Counted from the first letter of the stretch, positions 1-5,323 are shown. The stretch: DNA of 8,573 bases from CAYIRQ01 sp964365905 (GCA_964365905.1 CAYIRQ010000068.1:1-8573); one strand, 5' to 3'. Program-made: numbers and translations. The notes: generated from the letters alone by a model not told the origin.

Positions 1-1838
1 TGGACATTCGAAACTTCTGCATCATTGCCCACATTGATCACGGAAAATCCACGCTTGCGGATCGCTTGATCGAGATCACAGGAACGGTCTCGAAACGCGA
101 AATGAAACCGCAGCTCCTCGATACTCTGGAGCTTGAACGGGAGAGGGGGATTACGATCAAGCTCCAGCCGGTGCGCATGAAGTGGAAAGACGTTCAACTG
201 AATCTCATCGATACTCCCGGACATACAGACTTTCGATATGAAGTCAGCAGATCTCTTGCTGCCTGTGAGGGTGTGATTTTGCTCGTCGATGCATCCCAGG
301 GCATTCAGGCGCAGACGCTCGCGACGCTCTATAGTGCCTTGGAAGGCGGTCTCACCATCATCCCCGTTCTCAATAAGATTGATCTCCCCTCAGCCGATGT
401 GCCGCGCGTCCGGAAAGAAGTTTCAAAACTGCTGGGAGTATCCCCTGATTCCATTCTCGCGATCTCCGCGAAAGAGGGGACGGGCGTGGAGAGTGTGCTC
501 GAGGCGGTGATCGAGAGGGTTCCAGCGCCAGGTAGCACGGGCTTCCAGCCCGTGAAACACGGCCAAGATGGCCGTGCCACCCGCGCTCTCATCTTCGATG
601 CCGTTGCGGATCCTTATCGTGGCGTCGTCGCGTACATCCGGGTCGTTGAAGGGGAGCTCACGAAGAGAGATCGCATGCACCTTCTTGGGTCTCAAAAGGC
701 AATTGACGTTCTCGAAGTTGGCAGCTTTTGTCCGACGTATCACCCTGAGAAGGTTCTTGCTGAAGGCGAAATCGGGTATCTCGTGACGGGCCTCAAAGAT
801 ATCGGTGATGCGCGCGTGGGGGATACGATTGCGTCATCGCCGGAGCTTTCCCTGCTTCCCGGTTATAAAACATTGCAGCCCATGGTCTTTGCCGGTCTCT
901 TCCCCACGGAAGCGGATGATGTACCGAAGCTGCGGGATGCTCTCGAAAAACTGAGCCTCAACGATGCCGCGCTTTCGCTCGAGCCCGAGCAGAATAGCGC
1001 GCTCGGGCACGGTTTTCGTTGCGGATTCCTCGGGCTCCTCCATCTCGACATTATCCAGGAGCGGCTGGAACGCGAATACGACTGCGACCTCATCGTCACG
1101 GCACCGAGCGTAAAGTATGAAGTCGTCTTGCAGGCAAAGAATCCCGCATCGATCGTGCGATCCAGCTTGCTCAAGGTCGATGAACCAAACGTCGCTGTTA
1201 TCAGCAACCCTGCTGATTTCCCCGACCGTACGTACGTCACGGAAGTGCGCGAGCCCTGGGTGGCGCTCGAGGTGATTTGCCCTGCGGATACCGTAGGCGG
1301 CGTCATGGGACTTGTCGCAGAGAGACGTGGCATCCAACGCTCTCTCGAATACCTCGATGAAGGCCGCGCGCTCCTTCACTTCGAGGTTCCGCTCCAAGGC
1401 ATCATCCTCGATTTTTTTGACAAATTAAAGTCGCTCACGGCCGGGTACGGCTCCATGAGCTATGAACTTCTCGGGTTTAGGGCCGAAGACCTCGTGAAGC
1501 TCGATATTCTTCTCGTCGGGGATCCGGTGGAAGCCTTGAGCACGATCGTGCATAAGAGCGAGGCGCATCGGGTGGGAGGAGTGATTTGTCAAAAGCTGAA
1601 GGACGTTATCCCGAAGCAGCAGTTTCAGATTCCCATTCAGGCAGCAATTGGCGGCAAAATCGTCGCGCGCGAAACACTTCCGGCACTTCGGAAAGACGTC
1701 ACGGGGTATTTGTACGGAGGCGATGTTTCACGGAAGAAAAAGCTCCTCGAGAAACAGAAGAAGGGGAAGAAGCGGATGAAGGCGATGGGGAAAGTGATCC
1801 TGCCGCAGGAGGCGTTCCTCTCTGTGCTGCAGCGGTGA
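1..1838 (+). CDS. lepA: Elongation factor 4 (LepA), 5' end clipped by one base
   Basis: Ribosome-associated translational GTPase that back-translocates or remodels stalled ribosomes. The window opens with TG followed in frame by GAC ATT CGA AAC TTC, giving D-I-R-N-F-C-I-I-A-H-I-D-H-G-K-S-T. The LepA N-terminus is normally M-x-x-I-R-N-F, so the missing base before position 1 is very probably the A of the ATG. On that numbering the protein has about 612 residues, slightly longer than the usual ~600. Visible motifs are the P-loop AHIDHGKST (10-18), the switch region RERGITIK, DTPGHTDF, NKID, SAKEG, and the LepA-specific C-terminal segment ending KKGKKRMKAMGKVILPQEAF. Residues 178-194 are an extra 17-residue segment encoded by an in-frame palindromic repeat (531-581) in the linker between the G domain and domain II; it accounts for the extra length. 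The stop is TGA. A tRNA gene follows 44 bases later. Confidence 0.96.
   Translation, partial: DIRNFCIIAHIDHGKSTLADRLIEITGTVSKREMKPQLLDTLELERERGITIKLQPVRMKWKDVQLNLIDTPGHTDFRYEVSRSLAACEGVILLVDASQGIQAQTLATLYSALEGGLTIIPVLNKIDLPSADVPRVRKEVSKLLGVSPDSILAISAKEGTGVESVLEAVIERVPAPGSTGFQPVKHGQDGRATRALIFDAVADPYRGVVAYIRVVEGELTKRDRMHLLGSQKAIDVLEVGSFCPTYHPEKVLAEGEIGYLVTGLKDIGDARVGDTIASSPELSLLPGYKTLQPMVFAGLFPTEADDVPKLRDALEKLSLNDAALSLEPEQNSALGHGFRCGFLGLLHLDIIQERLEREYDCDLIVTAPSVKYEVVLQAKNPASIVRSSLLKVDEPNVAVISNPADFPDRTYVTEVREPWVALEVICPADTVGGVMGLVAERRGIQRSLEYLDEGRALLHFEVPLQGIILDFFDKLKSLTAGYGSMSYELLGFRAEDLVKLDILLVGDPVEALSTIVHKSEAHRVGGVICQKLKDVIPKQQFQIPIQAAIGGKIVARETLPALRKDVTGYLYGGDVSRKKKLLEKQKKGKKRMKAMGKVILPQEAFLSVLQR
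531..581. repeat. In-frame palindromic repeat element inside lepA
   Basis: This 51-bp segment contains two adjacent hairpins: CACGGGCT-TCC-AGCCCGTG (8-bp stem) and CACGGCCA-AGA-TGGCCGTG (8-bp stem). Its ends, GGTAGCACGG and CCGTGCCACC, are inverted copies matching at 9 of 10 bases. It is exactly 17 codons, translated GSTGFQPVKHGQDGRAT. It begins on a codon boundary after VPAP and is followed directly by the conserved RALIFD strand of domain II. From memory, similar STGFQPV...HGQDGRAT peptides recur in unrelated predicted proteins of Planctomycetes and Verrucomicrobia, which suggests a widespread small repeat family. The repeat structure is read directly; the insertion history is inferred. Confidence 0.85.
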
Positions 1839-1843
1839 GGGAG

Positions 1844-1872
1844 TTCTTCGTTATGCTGAAATTCAGTATACT
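1844..1872 (+). promoter_or_regulatory. Probable promoter of tRNA-Gly
   Basis: TATACT (1867-1872) is a good -10 box ten bases before the tRNA 5' end. At a 17-bp spacing the -35 position reads TTCTTC, which is weak. A short inverted repeat CTGAA-A-TTCAG (1856-1866) fills the spacer. Transcription would begin about 1879, leaving only a few bases for RNase P to remove. Confidence 0.5.
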
Positions 1873-1882
1873 GTGAGCTCAA

Positions 1883-1956
1883 GCGGGTATAGTACAATGG
1901 TAGTACGCCAGCCTTCCAAGCTGGACATACGGGTTCGATTCCCGTTACCCGCTCCA
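1883..1956 (+). tRNA. tRNA-Gly (anticodon TCC), CCA encoded
   Basis: A complete cloverleaf can be drawn. The acceptor stem is GCGGGTA/TACCCGC with discriminator T and an encoded CCA. The D stem is GTAC/GTAC, the anticodon stem CCAGC/GCTGG around loop CTTCCAA (anticodon TCC at 1915-1917, reading GGA and probably other GGN codons), the variable loop ACAT, and the T stem ACGGG/CCCGT around TTCGATT. The length is 71 nt plus CCA. Its 3' nine bases (1948-1956) also form part of a 16-bp inverted repeat with the DNA just downstream, so the acceptor stem has a competing partner in the primary transcript. A near-copy of its 3' end occurs at 4600-4613. Confidence 0.97.
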
Positions 1957-1982
1957 AATTTGCGAAGCAAATTTGGAGCGGG
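1948..1982 (+). repeat. Perfect 16-bp inverted repeat spanning the tRNA-Gly 3' end
   Basis: The left arm is CCCGCTCCAAATTTGC (1948-1963), the loop is GAA, and the right arm is GCAAATTTGGAGCGGG (1967-1982), with all 16 pairs matching. The first nine bases of the left arm are the tRNA acceptor strand, discriminator and CCA. In an unprocessed transcript this hairpin would sequester the 3' end of the tRNA. The strand lacks a U-tract, so it is not a standard intrinsic terminator. Confidence 0.9.
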
Positions 1983-2006
1983 GCTCGCCCGCAGGGCGGC
2001 CCGCTC
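1976..2006 (+). repeat. Second, mutually exclusive hairpin before the GIY-YIG gene
   Basis: GAGCGGG (1976-1982) can pair with CCCGCTC (2000-2006), enclosing an inner hairpin CGCCC-GCA-GGGCG (1986-1998). The outer left arm is the same sequence that pairs with the tRNA 3' end in the upstream hairpin, so the two structures cannot form together. The downstream arm is a direct copy of the tRNA end CCCGCTC (1948-1954). Confidence 0.75.
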
Positions 2007-2008
2007 TC

Positions 2009-2014
2009 TACAAT
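2009..2014 (+). promoter_or_regulatory. -10-like box just upstream of the GIY-YIG gene
   Basis: TACAAT lies seven bases before the ATG at 2022. No Shine-Dalgarno sequence is visible between the hairpin and the start. A leaderless or nearly leaderless message is likely if this box is used. No convincing -35 box is present: the expected position falls inside the GC-rich hairpin. Confidence 0.4.
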
Positions 2015-2021
2015 ATTCGGT

Positions 2022-2792
2022 ATGTATCACGTGTATGCCTTGCAGAGCCTCCGCGATGGACGAACCTACATCGGCTATACAGACGATATTGAACGGAGAT
2101 TATCTGAACATAACTCAGGGCGATCAAAGGCAACAAAACACCGACGACCATTCAAGACTCTCTTTGTGGAACAATTTGCAACTGCCAAAGAAGCAAAGAA
2201 AAGAGAACAGTGGTGGAAAAGTGGTGCAGGACGAAGAAAGCTGAAAGAGTATTTTTCGTGGTGTGCAGAGGTCTCTTCTCAGAACGAGCAAATCCGCATC
2301 GAATCATACAATGTTGTGTGGCCAAAAAAATTCGCTTCTGAAAAAAAGTGCATCGAAAAAACGATTGCTCCTTGGATTGTAGGTGGCATTCACCACGTCG
2401 GCAGCACCTCCGTCCCTGGTCTCTCTGCAAAACCAATAGTGGACATTCAAGTTGGGATAAAAAACTTGGAAGAAGCGAGGGTATGTATCCCACTTCTGGA
2501 AGGCATTGGCTACTATTATTATCCCTACCGACCATACATGCACTGGTTCTGTAAGCCGTCCCCATCACATCGAGAATTCCATGTGCAGCTTATGGAACTC
2601 GCGCATCCTCAATGGAAGGCGAGGTTGGCCTTTCGTGATTATCTGAGATCACATCCTGAAACAGCAAAAGAATATGCCACACTCAAAAGGGAAATGGCAG
2701 AAAGATTTCGGAACAATCGTGAAGGGTATACGGAAGCCAAGGGTCAATTTGTGGAGTCTGTTCTGAAGAAAGCTAAGGACACAAACTCCTAG
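2022..2792 (+). CDS. GIY-YIG endonuclease domain fused to GrpB (UPF0157) domain
   Basis: This 256-residue protein has two domains. Residues 1-80 are a small stand-alone-type GIY-YIG nuclease: HVYAL (3-7), TYIG (15-18), DDIERRLSEHN (21-31) with the likely catalytic Arg25, EAKKRE (57-62) with the likely metal-binding Glu57, and WKSGAGRRKLKEYF. Residues from about 91 to 250 match the GrpB/UPF0157 family, a nucleotidyltransferase-fold group: YNVVWPKKF (96-104), the signature HHVGSTSVPGLSAKPIVDI (124-142), and a C-terminal helical part with EYATLKREMAERFR. The combined role is unknown; DNA cleavage by the first domain is inferred from the family. The ATG at 2022 begins exactly where the GIY-YIG fold begins. 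The gene lies 65 bases after tRNA-Gly and is richer in A and T than lepA. Its last codon and TAG stop fall inside a direct repeat that recurs beyond the next gene. Confidence 0.85.
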   Translation: MYHVYALQSLRDGRTYIGYTDDIERRLSEHNSGRSKATKHRRPFKTLFVEQFATAKEAKKREQWWKSGAGRRKLKEYFSWCAEVSSQNEQIRIESYNVVWPKKFASEKKCIEKTIAPWIVGGIHHVGSTSVPGLSAKPIVDIQVGIKNLEEARVCIPLLEGIGYYYYPYRPYMHWFCKPSPSHREFHVQLMELAHPQWKARLAFRDYLRSHPETAKEYATLKREMAERFRNNREGYTEAKGQFVESVLKKAKDTNS

Positions 2793-2826
2793 TTGGACCG
2801 ATCATAGTTGTAATAATTTCCAGTAA
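2786..2826 (+). repeat. Direct repeat copy 1 (upstream of the ATPase gene)
   Basis: This 41-bp segment runs from CTCCTAG to CCAGTAA and matches 4563-4603 at 35 of 41 positions without gaps. It contains the stop codon of the GIY-YIG/GrpB gene. Weaker similarity extends left over GGACAnA (2778-2784 against 4555-4561). The two copies bracket the ATPase gene. Confidence 0.8.
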
Positions 2827-2873
2827 TTCCGTTCTTTCTTGTAAGAAATGGCTCAAAATCTCGTTCCTATCCC

Positions 2874-2903
2874 TTGCGATCCACTATACGTTTGTTCTAC
2901 AAT
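2874..2903 (+). promoter_or_regulatory. Possible sigma70-type promoter far upstream of the ATPase gene
   Basis: TTGCGA (2874-2879) and TACAAT (2898-2903) are separated by 18 bases. If used, the transcript would carry a leader of about 135 bases before the ATG at 3046. It could instead be a relic, because TACAAT followed by AT also stands directly before the GIY-YIG gene. Confidence 0.35.
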
Positions 2904-2997
2904 ATGTTCGTATCAAGACGAAAGGGATCCGAACGGCCTCGTGCCTAAGGAGACCTTTCTTTAGTATGCGTGAGCGGCTAAGAATTGAGGAAATCAG

Positions 2998-3030
2998 TTT
3001 ACGACAAAAATGGCTTATTTAAGACAAAAA
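2998..3030 (+). promoter_or_regulatory. Two 13-bp direct repeats, candidate operator
   Basis: TTTACGACAAAAA (2998-3010) and TTTAAGACAAAAA (3018-3030) differ at one base and are offset by 20 bp, close to two helical turns, so both would face the same side of the DNA. The second ends one base before TATAGCAT (3032-3039), a weak -10-like sequence 6-8 bases before the ATG. This placement suits binding by a regulator, possibly the ATPase itself. Confidence 0.45.
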
Positions 3031-3045
3031 GTATAGCATCATAAA

Positions 3046-4521
3046 ATGTACTTTACCGTGGGTAGATACTACGATAAAATGGAGTTTATGGAAATCGATC
3101 CAGCCATCAAAAACTACGTTCGGACGTGGAGCGAACAAGGAGCTGCAAGGCTTGCGAACAAACTTACGGATGCGCGAGGGCAGAAGCACTATGTGCGTTT
3201 CCCATACTTCCGCTTACAGAAGCTGTTAGATGATTTCAGAACAAAGGGGAAAAGCGAGCCTCGGTGGGTGGTGATGACCGGAGCGCGTGGTACAGGGAAA
3301 ACAACAATCCTTGCGCAGTTGCATGCCTATCTTCTTAAACAACAGTTTCCTCTGCAAAATATTTTGTATCTCGTTCTTGATGAGGCGAAGCAAGTGGTGG
3401 GCGCAAACCTTCAGCAGTTACTCGCAGCAATCGAAGAAGAACATGGGGCTTTTGAATTGCAGAAGGCACCGTTTGTACTCCTCCTCGATGAGGTACATAT
3501 AGATGCAGAGTGGGCCAGTGCTATCAAATCTTTGTACGAGCGAACGAAGAATGTTTTTGTTATCTGCACAGGTTCCAGTGCTGTGTCGCTAATGATCAAT
3601 CCTGACGTGACTCGTCGAGCACATATCGAGAAGATCGTTCCCATGAGCCTCCCGGAATACCGCATGCTCCGTGAACGAAAAACGCCGACGTGGCAGTTGA
3701 AGGAAAAAATCGAGACTGCTCTCTATACAAGTTCTTCTGCTCAACATTGCTTGAAAAGTTTGCAAACGCTTCAATCCGACGTGGAGGCTTTTTGGAAGCC
3801 TCTGCCTCAAGACTACCTTAAACACTACATTCTTTGCGGAACACTGCCGTTCACTGTACCGCTAGAAAATGAACAGGAAGTCTATCAGCGTATCATTACG
3901 ACTTTGCAGCAGATCGTCCTCAAGGACCTTCCTCTCTCCGCAGCCTTCGATTCACATACGCTCAATTCCGCGCTCCGCGCTTTGTTAATAGTCGCCGGAT
4001 CGGACACGATCAGCTTGCAGAACATTGCGGGAGCCATAGGCTCCATATCCGCGCCAACCATCAGCAAGTTGCTCGATGCATTTGTGAATGCGGAAGTGCT
4101 TGTCGCCGTACCCCCACGCGTCGGTTCAGCAAGAGGAGCTGTGGTCAGAAGTCCGAAATATCATTTTCTTTCTCCTAGTTACCGAGCGGCTCTACTCGCA
4201 GAAATCGGCCTTCTGAAATTCGATACCCACTGCGGATTGCTGCTGCAAGATACAGCGATGCTCTATTTGCATAAGATTGGAAGAATCAAAGGATTGATCC
4301 GCGTTTCCTATGATCCGAGCGAAGGGGGGACAGACTTTATTCTTGGCAGAGATTCAAAGCAGATACCGCTCGAAATCGGCTGGGGGCAGAAAACAGTGCG
4401 GCAGGCCATCAGTCGCGTAGGCGCGGGCGAGGGCGACTACGGGCTTGTTGTATCAAACAGCACGCTTTCTATAGTAGAAAATGTCGTGCATGTGCCTTTG
4501 AAGATGTTTCTCCTTTCGTGA
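3046..4521 (+). CDS. AAA_14/DUF4143-type ATPase of unknown function
   Basis: This 491-residue protein belongs to the P-loop ATPases with an AAA_14 core and a C-terminal DUF4143-like part, a family common in archaea and uncultivated bacteria with no firm cellular role. Visible features are Walker A GARGTGKTT (79-87), Walker B FVLLLDEVH (143-151) and a sensor-1-like segment VICTGSS (172-178) followed by the family's NPDVTRR...PMSLPEYRML region (185-208). A winged-helix-like middle follows (ISLQNIAGAIGSISAPTISK). The C-terminal nuclease-like fold has GGTDFILG (427-434) and IPLEIGWG (440-447). In the PD-(D/E)xK pattern the last element is usually E-x-K; here it is E-I-G, so cleavage activity is doubtful. 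The start could also be an internal Met at residue 12 or 15. The gene is flanked by 41-bp direct repeats and sits alone, suggesting a mobile or selfish cassette. Confidence 0.85.
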   Translation: MYFTVGRYYDKMEFMEIDPAIKNYVRTWSEQGAARLANKLTDARGQKHYVRFPYFRLQKLLDDFRTKGKSEPRWVVMTGARGTGKTTILAQLHAYLLKQQFPLQNILYLVLDEAKQVVGANLQQLLAAIEEEHGAFELQKAPFVLLLDEVHIDAEWASAIKSLYERTKNVFVICTGSSAVSLMINPDVTRRAHIEKIVPMSLPEYRMLRERKTPTWQLKEKIETALYTSSSAQHCLKSLQTLQSDVEAFWKPLPQDYLKHYILCGTLPFTVPLENEQEVYQRIITTLQQIVLKDLPLSAAFDSHTLNSALRALLIVAGSDTISLQNIAGAIGSISAPTISKLLDAFVNAEVLVAVPPRVGSARGAVVRSPKYHFLSPSYRAALLAEIGLLKFDTHCGLLLQDTAMLYLHKIGRIKGLIRVSYDPSEGGTDFILGRDSKQIPLEIGWGQKTVRQAISRVGAGEGDYGLVVSNSTLSIVENVVHVPLKMFLLS

Positions 4522-4562
4522 ATTCGCAGCAGTATCGGACCCGAAGTAGTCATGGACATAGG

Positions 4563-4603
4563 CTCCTAGCCGGACGCATCATGGTTGTCATAATTTCCAG
4601 TAA
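4563..4603 (+). repeat. Direct repeat copy 2 (downstream of the ATPase gene)
   Basis: This is the second copy of the repeat at 2786-2826, with 35 of 41 positions identical. It begins 41 bases after the ATPase stop. Its last base is followed directly by a copy of the tRNA-Gly 3' terminus. The copy no longer ends a recognisable gene. Confidence 0.8.
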
Positions 4604-4613
4604 CCCGCTCCAA
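4600..4613 (+). other. Near-copy of the tRNA-Gly 3' end, candidate attachment site
   Basis: GTAACCCGCTCCAA matches GTTACCCGCTCCAA at the tRNA 3' end (1944-1957) at 13 of 14 bases, including an unbroken 11-base run through the CCA. It is in the same orientation, is not part of a second tRNA, and lies three bases before the yidD stop codon. This is the arrangement left by integration into a tRNA 3' end, with the original end retained on the left and a duplicate on the right. No integrase gene lies between them, and the identical core is short. Confidence 0.45.
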
Positions 4614-4615
4614 GC

Positions 4616-4972
4616 CTACTGCATTGCGATTTTTACAAGCCTTTCCCTGCTTGGCTCTTTCCACGGATGACAGCCGAGGAGTCTTTTCAGTGTCAGGAGG
4701 ACTCCAACGAAGACTCCCCGAGCGAGGAACACCCGCTTCGCATACTCCGAACACGTGGGGGTGAGCCGGCAGAAGCCGTAGGGGTAGAAGACCGAGAGCA
4801 ATCCGTGATCAGGAGAGAGCGTGCGCTGATAGAGCATGATGAGCGCTGCGATTCCTTGGCTTGGGAATCGCCTGAAACCTGCCTGCCGGCCCCCTCGACC
4901 CTGCTCGGGATAAACTCCGCCTTGGCGGAGGCTGGATGCCTGCCACCTGAAACCTATTCGTATCTTGCGCAT
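4616..4972 (-). CDS. yidD: Membrane protein insertion efficiency factor YidD, with in-frame insert
   Basis: YidD is a small membrane-associated protein that assists YidC/Sec-dependent insertion of inner-membrane proteins. Hallmarks are LYQRTLSPDHG (47-57), FYPYGFCRLTPTCSEYA with its conserved cysteines, and LKRLLGCHPW near the C-terminus. The ATG at 4972 is chosen because MRKIRIGFR resembles a YidD N-terminus and AGGGAGAG lies about ten bases upstream. A longer reading from 5029 would overlap the divergent gene. The protein has 118 residues, versus roughly 70-90 for the family. The excess is a 25-residue segment between two copies of G-F-R (residues 7-9 and 32-34), caused by a 75-bp in-frame duplication/insertion at the DNA level. 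Without it the N-terminus reads MRKIRIGFRRFPSQGIAALI, a normal YidD. The gene converges on the ATPase block and diverges from the gene at 5001. Confidence 0.88.
   Translation of the reverse strand: MRKIRIGFRWQASSLRQGGVYPEQGRGGRQAGFRRFPSQGIAALIMLYQRTLSPDHGLLSVFYPYGFCRLTPTCSEYAKRVFLARGVFVGVLLTLKRLLGCHPWKEPSRERLVKIAMQ
4871..4955. repeat. Insertion in yidD bounded by 10-bp direct repeats
   Basis: CCTGAAACCT occurs at 4871-4880 and 4946-4955, exactly 75 bp (25 codons) apart. TGCCTGCC also occurs twice (4880-4887 and 4937-4944). In the middle is a perfect inverted repeat CTCCGCC-TT-GGCGGAG in 16 bases (4915-4930). The segment encodes low-complexity residues (ASSLRQGGVYPEQGRGGRQ) not expected in YidD. 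It could be a small repeat insertion with target duplication or the product of replication slippage. Confidence 0.75.
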
Positions 4973-4993
4973 AGAGCAGTCTCTCCCTATCCT
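4965..4993 (+). promoter_or_regulatory. Promoter of the small membrane protein gene
   Basis: TTGCGC (4965-4970) and TATCCT (4988-4993) are separated by 17 bases, and the -10 box ends seven bases before the ATG at 5001. Transcription would start at or next to the start codon, giving a leaderless message. The -35 box overlaps the start codon of divergent yidD. Confidence 0.5.
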
Positions 4994-5000
4994 ACACCCC

Positions 5001-5312
5001 ATGATCCAGAACCCCGGAGATCTTCTCACACTCGTAGCAACGATCGGTCTTGGAGTCGTCCTCTTCCTCCTCGCGATTCTCCTCTACCACCTCATCTTTG
5101 TCGTAATGGACTTCCGGAAGATCATGCATCGCATCAGTGATTTCTCCGAGCAGGTGGAAGGAATGCTCACGGCACCGGTCGCTCTCCTCAGCGAAGTCTT
5201 TGAGTGGTTGCAGGAGAGAGTGTGGGATACGTACTTTGGGGAAGGGGGGAAAAAGACGAAGAGGAACAGGAAGAAGAGAAAGAAAAGTGGGTTTGAGGAG
5301 CGGGAGGTTTAG
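5001..5312 (+). CDS. Small membrane-anchored protein with basic tail, function unknown
   Basis: The 103-residue product starts MIQNPGDLLTL and has one strongly hydrophobic segment (about residues 8-35, LLTLVATIGLGVVLFLLAIL onward). An amphipathic region follows (RKIMHRISDFSEQVEGMLTAPVAL), then a Lys/Arg-rich C-terminus (KKTKRNRKKRKKSG). I do not recognise a named family. The layout suggests a single-pass membrane protein with the basic tail in the cytoplasm. The ATG at 5001 is preferred over an in-frame ATG at 4965 because the earlier start would overlap the yidD start, and a promoter-like pair ends seven bases before 5001. It diverges from yidD, with 28 bases between the two start codons. 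Confidence 0.7.
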   Translation: MIQNPGDLLTLVATIGLGVVLFLLAILLYHLIFVVMDFRKIMHRISDFSEQVEGMLTAPVALLSEVFEWLQERVWDTYFGEGGKKTKRNRKKRKKSGFEEREV

Positions 5313-5323
5313 CGTGAGAAGAT

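Larger units (their letters stand above)
2793..3045 (+). other. Intergenic region upstream of the ATPase gene
   Basis: No gene is visible in these 253 bases. Apart from the end of the direct repeat they contain a small palindrome TTTCTT-GT-AAGAAA (2835-2848), a possible promoter at 2874-2903, a weak G-U-containing hairpin around 2946-2965, and a pair of 13-bp direct repeats close to the start codon. Confidence 0.6.

Noticed and set aside
834..1397. Long open frames on the minus strand within lepA
   Set aside because: They lie antisense to a complete, motif-rich lepA, show no recognisable protein features and reflect codon bias of the real gene.
1948..1982. Intrinsic terminator after tRNA-Gly
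   Set aside because: The hairpin is strong but includes mature tRNA bases and is followed by GC-rich sequence rather than a T-run.
1873..2244. Open frame of 123 codons running through the tRNA and the start of the GIY-YIG gene
   Set aside because: It translates the tRNA itself and an alternative frame of the nuclease gene; no conserved motif is present.
2786..4603. Classical insertion sequence around the ATPase gene
   Set aside because: No transposase motif, no terminal inverted repeats and no short target duplication; the flanking repeats are direct, 41 bp long and diverged.
4667..5140. Plus-strand open frame of 157 codons opposite yidD
   Set aside because: It is antisense to the recognisable YidD motifs and overlaps the small membrane protein gene in another frame.
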